DNA of 7,697 nt from Deltaproteobacteria bacterium (GTDB lineage Bacteria; Desulfobacterota; Desulfobacteria; Desulfobacterales; UBA11574): positions 1-7,697 of the forward strand of contig JAFDCA010000232.1 of the NCBI GenBank assembly GCA_019313025.1. Reading direction: 5' to 3'. Below, piece after piece: positions 1-6,566 of the stretch (its first letter is position 1; each line of letters begins with the position of its first letter). The translations under genes and the position numbers were made by a program. The notes below the pieces were generated by a model. The model searched no databases. It saw nothing but the letters and a program-made list of their open reading frames with translations, and was not told the DNA's origin.

Positions 1-459
1 TACATCGGTAAACCGTGGCAGGTTTTCTGGCAGGAAAACCTGTATATGGGAGTCGACTGTCTGGGTATCTGTAAATATCATACCGTATTTCTAGGCGTCA
101 CGCTGCCGGCTTTCGAGGAGTGGTCCAAAGTGCTTTATTTCAATACCGGCATCGAAATGACACCTGTGGAGATCTGGGATGTCGCCCGAAGGTGCAACAT
201 GGTCGAACGGCTTTTCAATTTAAGAGAAGGTTTGAAAAGAAATGATCTGGAGAAGGGCGACATGTTGAACCACCGCTATTTCGATGAGCCCTGCCGAAGG
301 GGCGCCCTTGATGTCATCGGTTCAATGATTGATAAGAAAAAATTTATCAAAATGGTAGATGAATTATATGGGCATCAAGGTCTGGATAAAAACGGTGTTC
401 CCAAACCGGAGACCGTGCGAAGCCTCGGCCTGGAAAATGAACCGTCCCATTTGCTGTAG
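1..459 (+). CDS. aor: Aldehyde:ferredoxin oxidoreductase (AOR family), C-terminal part, 5' end outside window
   Basis: The frame is open from base 1, so the first visible codon (Tyr) is internal and the ATG at 46 is not the start. 152 residues are visible; family members run to about 600 or more. The key motif is DCLGICKY at visible residues 19-26. It fits the AOR signature DxxGxC, in which the Asp contacts the pterin and the Cys (visible Cys24) is the last ligand of the [4Fe-4S] cluster. Near the C-terminus the stretch HRYFDEPCRRGA resembles the family's conserved 'R-F-x-E-P ... G' segment. AOR enzymes are cytoplasmic tungsten-bispyranopterin proteins that oxidise aldehydes to carboxylates and reduce ferredoxin. 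The polyferredoxin 45 bases downstream is the likely electron acceptor and suggests an operon. Substrate range cannot be read from this fragment, and paralogues with other substrates are common. Confidence 0.88.
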   Translation, partial: YIGKPWQVFWQENLYMGVDCLGICKYHTVFLGVTLPAFEEWSKVLYFNTGIEMTPVEIWDVARRCNMVERLFNLREGLKRNDLEKGDMLNHRYFDEPCRRGALDVIGSMIDKKKFIKMVDELYGHQGLDKNGVPKPETVRSLGLENEPSHLL

Positions 460-460
460 G

Positions 461-479
461 TTTGTTATCCGTTAACAAA
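461..479. repeat. Intercistronic inverted repeat between AOR and ferredoxin genes
   Basis: TTTGTTA (461-467) and TAACAAA (473-479) are perfect inverted copies around the 5-base spacer TCCGT. The repeat starts just after the AOR stop codon and ends 13 bases before the ferredoxin ribosome-binding site. It is AT-rich and has no clean T-tail, so it is a poor intrinsic terminator. It could be a protein-binding palindrome or an mRNA-processing or stability hairpin. The repeat is seen directly; its role is inferred. Confidence 0.4.
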
Positions 480-504
480 TAACATCTTCTTTAGGAGAAA
501 ATAA

Positions 505-1002
505 ATGGCTAAGATTTTATATGTAGATCACGAGAAGTGCACCGGTTGCCGGCTATGTGAGCTTGTGTGCGCGGTTTCGCATGATGGAATATCCAATCCT
601 GCCCGAAGCCGGATCAGGGTGTTGAAATGGGAGGGCGAAGGCATTTATATCCCCATGACATGTCAGCAATGCCAGGATGCACCCTGCCTGAATGTCTGCC
701 CGGTCAAAGCCATTTCTCAAGATGAGGCGCTGGGCCGCGTAAGCGTTGACTATAATACCTGCATCGGCTGCCGTTCATGTGTCAGCGTATGCCCCTTCGG
801 TGCCATGAATTTTAATACCACCGATCGGCGGGTCCTCAAGTGCGATGTCTGTGACGGCGATCCGCAATGTGTCCGGTTCTGTGAAGTCAAGGCTGTCGAT
901 TTTATTGAGGCGGGTGAGGTGGCCATTATGAAGAGTCGGAAAGCTGCAAAACGGGTATCGGATGCGGGTAAAACGGCTGCTGATTTAGATGCTCAGATTT
1001 AG
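505..1002 (+). CDS. Four-cluster 4Fe-4S ferredoxin (HycB/DmsB-like electron-transfer subunit), probable AOR partner
   Basis: 165 residues. Sixteen cysteines fall in four groups: C12/C15/C18/C22, C53/C56/C61/C65, C86/C89/C92/C96 and C113/C116/C122/C126. This is the pattern of the four-cluster electron-transfer subunits of the HycB/NrfC/DmsB class. Groups 1 and 3 are classical CxxCxxC motifs (CTGCRLCELVC and CIGCRSCVSVCP); groups 2 and 4 have the wider spacing CxxCx4CxxxC or CxxCx5CxxxC. There is no twin-arginine or other signal peptide, so it should be cytoplasmic, like AOR. The start ATG at 505 has a good Shine-Dalgarno, AGGAG at 493-497, with 7 bases of spacing. The C-terminal 35 residues after the last cluster are charged and carry no recognised motif. 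In AOR loci such a ferredoxin usually takes electrons from the tungsten enzyme and passes them on; the final acceptor is not visible here. Confidence 0.88.
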   Translation: MAKILYVDHEKCTGCRLCELVCAVSHDGISNPARSRIRVLKWEGEGIYIPMTCQQCQDAPCLNVCPVKAISQDEALGRVSVDYNTCIGCRSCVSVCPFGAMNFNTTDRRVLKCDVCDGDPQCVRFCEVKAVDFIEAGEVAIMKSRKAAKRVSDAGKTAADLDAQI

Positions 1003-1059
1003 ACGACAACCCCATGTCTTTTGGTATTTTTACCGTCGAAACCATCGGAGGAATTTTAA

Positions 1060-2286
1060 ATGATCGATGCGGGTGTGATTTATGGCATCATCGCGATCAT
1101 CGTCTCGTTGGTTGAGCTGCTCGGCATCCTGACAGCCGTTCACGCGGTGATGAATGCCAGGACATCGCAGGGTGCGATAGCCTGGGCCATTTCACTTGTA
1201 ACCTTCCCCTGGTTGGCACTGGTGCTGTATGCTATTTTCGGCCGCAACAAATTCAATGGGTATGTCTTGCTGCGCAGTTCGAAAGATCTGGATATCCGTC
1301 ATTTCATCCATAAAATTCAGGCAGAGGCTGCTGCGAAAGAGCTGATTCTGCAGGAGCTCCCAGAATCGGAAAGGGCGCTTGCGCGTCTCGCCGACATGCC
1401 GGTATGCCGCAATAACAAAAGCCGGCTGCTGATAGACGGCCAGGAAACCTTCCGCAGCATATTCGAAGGGATCGAATCTGCCGAGCAGTATATACTGGTA
1501 CAATTTTTTATTGTGAAGGACAGTGCCGTCAGCCGGGAACTGCAGTCAAAACTGATTCAAAAGGCAAAAGAAAACGTTAAGGTCTATTTCTTGTATGATG
1601 AAATCGGCAGCCATAAATTGCCGCAAAGCTATTTGCGTGACATGCAGTTTATTCAATTTTGTTTTGTGGAGGACTGGTACTGGGCCACCAAAGGAATTCC
1701 CGAACTGAACTGGGAACTTTGCGGGGCCGAAAATGGACGTGAAGATGCCCTGGTGATCGCTTCAGGGCCGGCCGATCGTTTGGAAACCTGCGGTCTGATG
1801 TTTGTTCAGGCAATCAATGGAGCCCGAGAACGGGTCTGGATTGCCAGTCCCTATTTTGTTCCCGATCTCCAGATCCTGAGTGCATTGAAACTGGCCGTCC
1901 TCAGAGGTGTGGACGTGCGGATCCTGTTGCCGGAAAAAGCGGATCATCGTACGGTATATCTGGCGTCTTTTTCCTATTACCAGAATACCCTGCCTTTAGG
2001 AATTAAAATATACCGCTACACAGCCGGATTTATGCACCAAAAAGTATTTCTGATTGATTCGCGGTGTGCCGCCGTCGGCACCGCCAATCTGGACAATAGA
2101 TCTTTCCGGTTGAATTTTGAAATCACGCTCCTGAATTATGATTCTCTTTTTGTCAAACAAGTCGAAACCATGTTGTCGAATGATTTCGCCCGCAGTCAAC
2201 CAGCCACCATGGATGATTATACCCACAGGCCATTTCTTTTCAAACTGGCTGTTCGCTCCGCACGCTTGCTTGCCCCTATTCTGTAA
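1060..2286 (+). CDS. cls: Cardiolipin-synthase-like phospholipase D protein, internally shortened (first HKD motif missing)
   Basis: 408 residues; bacterial cardiolipin synthases are usually about 480. ATG at 1060 follows GGAGG at 1047-1051. Two hydrophobic N-terminal segments (about 6-29 and 38-60) match the PLDc_N membrane domain. Residues 170-195, including FLYDEIGSHKLPQSYLRDM, match the first catalytic domain. The text then jumps at residues 196-199 (about 1645-1657) to QFCFVEDWYWATKG, which in the family lies after the first HxKx4D motif. The segment with that motif, roughly 70 residues, is therefore absent without loss of frame. The second motif is intact: H326, K328 and D333 in HQKVFLID, followed by GTANLDNRSFRLNFE. 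Intact enzymes join two phosphatidylglycerols to cardiolipin at the inner membrane and need both motifs. This copy is probably inactive or altered, or would need to dimerise. It lies 57 bases after the ferredoxin gene and may be co-transcribed, with no clear functional link. Confidence 0.85.
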   Translation: MIDAGVIYGIIAIIVSLVELLGILTAVHAVMNARTSQGAIAWAISLVTFPWLALVLYAIFGRNKFNGYVLLRSSKDLDIRHFIHKIQAEAAAKELILQELPESERALARLADMPVCRNNKSRLLIDGQETFRSIFEGIESAEQYILVQFFIVKDSAVSRELQSKLIQKAKENVKVYFLYDEIGSHKLPQSYLRDMQFIQFCFVEDWYWATKGIPELNWELCGAENGREDALVIASGPADRLETCGLMFVQAINGARERVWIASPYFVPDLQILSALKLAVLRGVDVRILLPEKADHRTVYLASFSYYQNTLPLGIKIYRYTAGFMHQKVFLIDSRCAAVGTANLDNRSFRLNFEITLLNYDSLFVKQVETMLSNDFARSQPATMDDYTHRPFLFKLAVRSARLLAPIL

Positions 2287-2362
2287 TCAGCCCCGAGCAA
2301 TTGAATCAGTTTCAACAGGTGTTAAACCAGACGATAAATTCATACTTAGGAGATAATTGCAG

Positions 2363-2389
2363 TTGACAACATCGACTGCCTTCTATAAG
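2363..2389 (+). promoter_or_regulatory. Candidate sigma70-type promoter of the response regulator gene
   Basis: A perfect -35 hexamer TTGACA (2363-2368) and a 5-of-6 -10 hexamer TATAAG (2384-2389) are separated by 15 bases, which is shorter than the ideal 17. Transcription would begin near 2396 and leave a leader of about 70 bases before the ATG at 2467. The hexamers are seen directly; activity is inferred. The gap of 180 bases after the cls-like stop supports an independent transcription unit. Confidence 0.45.
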
Positions 2390-2466
2390 GTAAGCGTCAT
2401 TTTGTTGAGGACCCAAATATTCCGCTTTTTTTTTAACCCCACCTTAGGCGACGTTTAAAATTCACG

Positions 2467-2844
2467 ATGAGAAGAAAAATCTTAGTAATCGATGATAATA
2501 CAGCACAATGTAAGCTCCTTAAGAAACTTTTTGAATCATTTGGATATTCTGTCGTTGCTTTGGACAGTCCCGAAGAGGCGCTCTATTTATTGGAATGGAA
2601 GGATTTTGACGTCATCATAACCGATCTTCGCATGCCCTGGATGAACGGCGCCGAATTTTGTCGACGTTCACGAAATACCAGACCCCAAACGCTTATTTAT
2701 GCCTTGTCAGGTTATATTCAGGAATTTGATCGGAACGAATTGCTTGAGGCCGGTTTTGATGGCATTTTTAGCAAACCGATTCGAGTTAATTTAATAAAGG
2801 ATGCTATCGAAGAAGATCTGAAAAGAAACAGGCTGGTTGGGTAA
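2467..2844 (+). CDS. Single-domain response regulator (CheY-like receiver)
   Basis: 125 residues, essentially one receiver domain with no output domain. The acidic pocket is D9/D10 (ILVIDDN), the phospho-acceptor is D53 (IITDLRMPWMNG), the switch hydroxyl is S81 (ALSGY) and the conserved lysine is K103 (SKP). All core catalytic residues of the fold are present, so it should be phosphorylatable by a histidine kinase, none of which is in the window. The protein ends about 20 residues after the SKP motif, which is normal for a stand-alone receiver. The ATG at 2467 has no clear Shine-Dalgarno (only AGG near 2446), so translation may be weak. The gene converges with the cyclase-ATPase gene, with a 123-base gap between their stop codons. 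A shared signalling role is possible but not shown. Confidence 0.88.
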   Translation: MRRKILVIDDNTAQCKLLKKLFESFGYSVVALDSPEEALYLLEWKDFDVIITDLRMPWMNGAEFCRRSRNTRPQTLIYALSGYIQEFDRNELLEAGFDGIFSKPIRVNLIKDAIEEDLKRNRLVG

Positions 2845-2945
2845 ACTACCGGTTTGTGTGTTTATTCAAAATCGAAAACATAATCCGGCGGGCTTCCGGC
2901 TCGTAGATCCTATCAAGGGGATCATGTCTTCATCCGGTTATAAAT

Positions 2946-2962
2946 CCGATTCACTCAATCGG
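2946..2962 (-). terminator. Possible weak hairpin terminator of the cyclase-ATPase gene
   Basis: CCGATT (2946-2951) and AATCGG (2957-2962) form a perfect 6-bp inverted repeat around a 5-base loop. It begins 5 bases after the minus-strand TGA at 2970-2968. On the minus strand it is followed by ATTTAT, which is AT-rich but not a proper U-tract. The position is right for a terminator between convergent genes; the strength is doubtful. Confidence 0.3.
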
Positions 2963-2967
2963 GGCGA

Positions 2968-5628
2968 TCAACCATTGCAAAAAGCTTGCGCCTGTCTGGT
3001 TAAAGCCAACCAGTAATTCATTCCCATCTCTCGGAACATTTTTTCGGCATTGTTCAGGTGAATACGGGCCGGCCCCATTTTCCCGCAATCGGCATGAAAC
3101 ATGCCTAAATTGTAGTAGCCAATCGAAGACCATGGCTTTATTTTTCTATCATCTAAAATTTTAATTCCTTCAAGAATAGATTTTTCTGCTGTTTCGATTT
3201 TCGATTCATCATTGTGAGCCATCGTAATTCCCAGGTAAATCCGTGATGTCCCTTCAATCCATTTTTCATTATGATTGTATGATAACCCCAATGCGGCCTT
3301 AAAAGATTGTTCAGACTGTCTTACATTGCCGGACGCTGCTTGGACCATACCCAAGGCAAAATGATGAAATGACAGGTAGTATGGTATTCCGGCATCTTTT
3401 TGAATTTTCATACCTTTATTGATATATTTCAAGGCAGTTTCTTTATCACTGATAAAAAAATGGCCCATGCCGAGTCCGGTCCAGGCCAGACCCAACCAAA
3501 TCAACGCCCCGCCTTCTTCGCAATATTTTATACATTCTCGAAAATGTTTTTTGACATTTTTACCGTCTCCTTTGTGCATATACAGATAGCCATAGAGAAA
3601 TTCCGCTAACGCCAATCCGGTCAAACTGTCAATTTTTTTCCCAAATTCCAGACCTTTTTTACAATGAAGTTCCCCTTTTTCAAAATCCCCCAGCCACCCT
3701 AAACTATGGCCATAATAAAGGCTAAGAGCGGTGTATACATTATTGCCCAGGCCAAAGAAATGGTGTTGTCTGTTTTGCCTTTTAATCACCTTCATAACCT
3801 TGAGAGCTAAAAGGGATGTTTTGTATGGTTCTCCCGCTATGATATAAAAAGCACACAACCTGCTGGCAACGGGGGCCATGATATCAAGGCCCTCAATTTT
3901 CTCGGCCTCATGAAAGGATTTTTCCGAATACTTTATTCCTAATAAAGGATCGCCGCCTCTCACTGAATGGAAGCTTCCAATACTTCCGAGGAATAATGAA
4001 AGGTGTTTTTTATCCCCAAGTTCTTCGGAAAGCATTTCACCCAATTTAAGAAAATCCAAAGAGTTATCCGGATAGCCCAAAAGCTGCATGGGGATTGCCA
4101 TCAAATGCAAAATTTTAAGCTTTTTCTTTTTAGTCTCGGGACTATCTTTCATTTTATCGAGTATACTGCAGGCTGTTTTGTAAAATTGAAAAGCCTCCCA
4201 GTTGGAAAATTTTTTAGTTGCTTTTTCGCCGGATAACTTCAGATATTGATATGCCTTAGCCAATTCACCGCTTTTTGAGTAGTGGTAGGCCATGATCTCG
4301 AATAATGTCTCCAATCTATCCGCAAAAAGTGCCTCTATCGCTAGTGCTATTTTTCTATGAATCTCCTTTCGTCTTTTTTGAAGCAGACTGTTATAGGCCA
4401 CCTCCTGAGTGAGGGCGTGTTTGAAGGTGTATTCCAAATCCGGGAAAAGGCTTTTTTCGTAAATGAGCTCAAGCCCCTGCAGATGATGCAGACAGGATTT
4501 TATTTCATCGTGTGTGCCGGTGATGGCCTGCAAAATGCGGAAGGTAAATTCTCGTCCGATAACCGATGCCACCTGCATGGTATATTTTAATCTATCATCC
4601 AACCGATCCAACCGTGCTGCAATGATCCCCTGGATGGTATCCGGTAAATGAATATCAGATGCCTTGGTATTCAGCACCAACTGGCGGCCAAATTTATGGA
4701 TAGAGCCGCTTTCAAGCAGACTGTAGGTGATTTCTTCCATAAAAAGCGGATTTCCGGAGGATCGATTGAGGATCAACTGTTTGAGCTCCGTGGCAGCCTT
4801 GCCTTTTTTCAACAAGGCGGTCACCATCTGATTGCTTGAGGCTGGGCGCAGTTGCGTCAGTCCGATCTTGGTGTAATACGATTTGCTGGCCCATGGATGG
4901 GTATATTCCGATCGATAGAGGATGACGAGCATTATATGACTGTTGGCAATCGCTCCGATCAGATAGTCTAAATATTCTTCCGAGGTTTTATCGATCCAGT
5001 GCACATCTTCGAACACGAGCATCAACGGCTTATTTCGGCTCTCTGTGATAAAAAGTTCGCGCAGGCTTTCAAAGGTTTTTTCTCTTTTTTGCCTGGGATC
5101 CAGCGCTAAATATGATTCATCTTCCGTACTTTGAGTTAAAAGTTCTTGAATGGGCGCAATACAGTTCACCAGCTTCTCATCTAGTGCATTTGTCTTTTCA
5201 TTAATTTTGCGATTGATGATATCGTCATTATCATCCTCCTTGATGTCGAAATAAGACCTTAAGATCTCCAGAATCGGCATATACAGGATGGATTCGCCAT
5301 AACGAAGGCAGCGACCTTCAAGACAGATGAATTTTTCTTGGGGCAGTTGATTGATAAACTCCAGAAGGAGTCTGGATTTTCCGACTCCGGCCTCACCCGC
5401 GATTCCCACAACCTGTCCTGATCCGGTCAGCACCCTTTCAAAGGGATCTTTGAGGGCTGCCATGGAGTTTTTACGACCGGCAAATTTTGTCAGCCCTCTG
5501 GCCGCCAATGCTTTTAATCTGGTTTTTTCGTCACCGGCCCGGATCAATTCATACGCTTCCTGAGGCTTTTTTTTTACCTTTGATTTCCATTTTACCCAAT
5601 GGCAGAAATTCAAAATAATCCTTAGCAA
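2968..5628 (-). CDS. AAA/STAND-like ATPase plus TPR region: C-terminal frame of a split cyclase-ATPase signalling protein
   Basis: The open frame is 886 codons from a TTG at 5628, but it has no Shine-Dalgarno there. Its first 18 or so residues (MLRIILNFCHW...) are the out-of-frame reading of DNA that encodes the end of the cyclase domain. Real coding in this frame starts at about 5567, right after the nine-A run, with KKKPQEAYEL, which is how a class III cyclase domain normally ends. In this frame's numbering, Walker A is GEAGVGKS at 78-85 and Walker B is LMLVFEDVHWID at about 202-213. This is the AAA_16-type ATPase found in STAND and cyclase-linked proteins. From about 470 to 886 come helical repeats of TPR type, for example around GELAKAYQYLKLSGEKA and the last repeat near YYNLGMFHADCGKMGPARIHL. 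The likely role is ATP-dependent control of the cyclase through a TPR sensing or protein-binding scaffold. The order cyclase-ATPase-TPR also resembles mammalian soluble adenylyl cyclase. Confidence 0.85.
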   Translation of the reverse strand: MLRIILNFCHWVKWKSKVKKKPQEAYELIRAGDEKTRLKALAARGLTKFAGRKNSMAALKDPFERVLTGSGQVVGIAGEAGVGKSRLLLEFINQLPQEKFICLEGRCLRYGESILYMPILEILRSYFDIKEDDNDDIINRKINEKTNALDEKLVNCIAPIQELLTQSTEDESYLALDPRQKREKTFESLRELFITESRNKPLMLVFEDVHWIDKTSEEYLDYLIGAIANSHIMLVILYRSEYTHPWASKSYYTKIGLTQLRPASSNQMVTALLKKGKAATELKQLILNRSSGNPLFMEEITYSLLESGSIHKFGRQLVLNTKASDIHLPDTIQGIIAARLDRLDDRLKYTMQVASVIGREFTFRILQAITGTHDEIKSCLHHLQGLELIYEKSLFPDLEYTFKHALTQEVAYNSLLQKRRKEIHRKIALAIEALFADRLETLFEIMAYHYSKSGELAKAYQYLKLSGEKATKKFSNWEAFQFYKTACSILDKMKDSPETKKKKLKILHLMAIPMQLLGYPDNSLDFLKLGEMLSEELGDKKHLSLFLGSIGSFHSVRGGDPLLGIKYSEKSFHEAEKIEGLDIMAPVASRLCAFYIIAGEPYKTSLLALKVMKVIKRQNRQHHFFGLGNNVYTALSLYYGHSLGWLGDFEKGELHCKKGLEFGKKIDSLTGLALAEFLYGYLYMHKGDGKNVKKHFRECIKYCEEGGALIWLGLAWTGLGMGHFFISDKETALKYINKGMKIQKDAGIPYYLSFHHFALGMVQAASGNVRQSEQSFKAALGLSYNHNEKWIEGTSRIYLGITMAHNDESKIETAEKSILEGIKILDDRKIKPWSSIGYYNLGMFHADCGKMGPARIHLNNAEKMFREMGMNYWLALTRQAQAFCNG

Positions 5629-6343
5629 TCAGATGCGTGTTTTTGGATATAAAAATACTGCCTGGTCGGGCTTCCCGTTCCATCCTGGCCGCCAGATTGG
5701 TGGTGTCGCCGACAGCGGTATAATCCATCCGCAGGTCATCTCCGATGGCTCCCACGACGACCGGCCCGGAGTTGAGCCCAATCCGCATTTTGAATTCAAT
5801 ATTATATTCCTTCACAAGTCTCCCGGCATAGTCGCCCAGTGCTTTTTGTATCGCCAGGGAGGCATAACAGGCCCTCTGGGCGTGATCCTCATGGGCGACC
5901 GGAGCACCAAAAATAGCCATGATACCATCACCGGTGAACTGGTTGATGGTTCCTTCATATCTGTGGATTTCATTCATCAGAATTTTGAAACAACCATCAA
6001 TGATTTCGTGGACCTCTTCCGGGTCAAGCATCTCTGCAATAGCCGTATAGTTGGCCACATCGGCAAACAAAACGGTTACCAGTTTGCGCTCACCTTCAAT
6101 GGAACTGCGGGTGGTGAGAATCTTTTCAGCAAGGAACTTAGGTGTATAGGAAGGGGCTTCACGATGGTGAATAGTGGGGACATCTTCGGGCCGCCTTAAA
6201 TCATAGCCACATTCATCACAAAATTTGCTGCTGACTCTATTGGAAGCATGGCACTTTGGGCAGGTTAAATCAAATTTATGACCACACTCGTTACAAAATT
6301 TAGCCCCTTTTCGGTTCTCAAAGCGGCACTGCGGGCATTTCAT
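5549..6343 (-). CDS. Double zinc ribbon plus class III adenylate/guanylate cyclase: N-terminal frame of a split signalling protein
   Basis: 264 residues from ATG at 6343. An upstream in-frame ATG at 6358 would add 5 residues, but GGAGAG (6356-6351) sits 7 bases before 6343 and decides for MKCPQC. Two zinc ribbons come first: C3/C6/C17/C20 and C28/C31/C42/C45, of the CPxC...FCxxCG type. The cyclase domain spans about 85-259. Metal-binding aspartates are D95 (LFADVANYT) and D139 (FTGDGIMAIFG). N216 and R220 (NLAAR) are the transition-state pair. D207 (DYTAVG) suits adenine recognition, while Q135 stands where many adenylate cyclases have Lys, so ATP versus GTP choice is open. There is no signal peptide or membrane segment, so it should be cytoplasmic. 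The frame leaves the family pattern after GKKK and ends ASGSV-stop because of the nine-A run. Reading eight A joins it to the ATPase frame as a 1124-residue protein. Confidence 0.87.
   Translation of the reverse strand: MKCPQCRFENRKGAKFCNECGHKFDLTCPKCHASNRVSSKFCDECGYDLRRPEDVPTIHHREAPSYTPKFLAEKILTTRSSIEGERKLVTVLFADVANYTAIAEMLDPEEVHEIIDGCFKILMNEIHRYEGTINQFTGDGIMAIFGAPVAHEDHAQRACYASLAIQKALGDYAGRLVKEYNIEFKMRIGLNSGPVVVGAIGDDLRMDYTAVGDTTNLAARMEREARPGSIFISKNTHLIAKDYFEFLPLGKMEIKGKKKASGSV
5567..5575 (-). other. Nine-A homopolymer at the frame switch of the cyclase-ATPase gene
   Basis: The coding strand reads GGT, nine A, then GCC TCA. The cyclase frame gives GKKKASGSV and stops at 5549. With eight A the sequence would read AAA AAA AAG CCT CAG, giving GKKKPQEAYEL, the usual cyclase-domain ending, and continuing unbroken into the Walker A ATPase. 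The frame change therefore maps to this tract. Three explanations fit: a one-base sequencing or assembly error, a true inactivating insertion, or RNA-polymerase slippage on the A-run giving some full-length protein. Runs of this length are known slippage substrates in bacteria, but nothing here shows that it happens. Confidence 0.8.
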
Positions 6344-6350
6344 TTTGAGG

Positions 6351-6356
6351 CTCTCC
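6351..6356 (-). promoter_or_regulatory. Ribosome-binding site that fixes the cyclase start
   Basis: GGAGAG on the minus strand lies 7 bases before ATG 6343 and overlaps the alternative ATG at 6358. The 6358 start has only a weak AAAG ahead of it. The site favours a protein beginning MKCPQC, typical for zinc-ribbon N-termini. Confidence 0.6.
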
Positions 6357-6389
6357 ATCTTTATATTAAAAGCTATAAAAAAACCGAAT

Positions 6390-6419
6390 ATCTGTGGAAA
6401 TCTGTGAAAATCTGTGTCC
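6390..6419. repeat. Three tandem 10-bp repeats ATCTGTGnnn upstream of the cyclase gene
   Basis: ATCTGTG recurs at 6390, 6400 and 6410, exactly 10 bases apart, giving units ATCTGTGGAA, ATCTGTGAAA and ATCTGTGTCC. The spacing is about one helical turn, so the three copies face the same side of the DNA. The block lies about 32-61 bases upstream of the zinc-ribbon/cyclase reading frame, where an operator or activator site could act. It could equally be a short dispersed genomic repeat. Confidence 0.55.
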
Positions 6420-6538
6420 TAATTTAGCTTGTACTTGTTTCACATCCAAATGCGAAATTCAAGGGAAATCAAAAATCACCAATCACCACCCACATTTTCG
6501 GCGTTCAGATCGGAAAAATGGCTGTGATATCCATATGA

Positions 6539-6566
6539 AACCTGCAAAAGACACTGATTGCAGGTT
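6539..6566. repeat. Perfect 9-bp inverted repeat in the intergenic region
   Basis: AACCTGCAA (6539-6547) and TTGCAGGTT (6558-6566) are exact inverted copies around a 10-base loop. CCAT (6531-6534) and ATGG (6567-6570) could add four more pairs across a 4-base bulge. There is no T-run on either strand next to it, so it is not a standard terminator. It may be a protein-binding site, a structured RNA element or a remnant of a mobile repeat. Confidence 0.5.

Noticed and set aside
1192..2226. Minus-strand frames across the cardiolipin-synthase-like gene
   Set aside because: All are antisense shadows without motifs or ribosome-binding sites.
2426..2434. Run of nine T after the cls-like gene, as a terminator tail
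   Set aside because: No convincing GC-rich hairpin precedes it.
2363..2458. Possible 31-codon leader peptide (TTG start) before the response regulator
   Set aside because: AGGAG at 2348-2352 is suitably placed, but the TTG is part of the TTGACA -35 box and the peptide has no features. The promoter reading is preferred.
5626..5628. TTG as a true independent start for the ATPase-TPR protein
   Set aside because: There is no Shine-Dalgarno, and the first 18 or so residues are an out-of-frame reading of the cyclase domain's coding DNA.
5633..6199. 188-codon plus-strand frame opposite the cyclase domain
   Set aside because: It is the antisense shadow of a strongly recognisable cyclase domain and shows no motif of its own.
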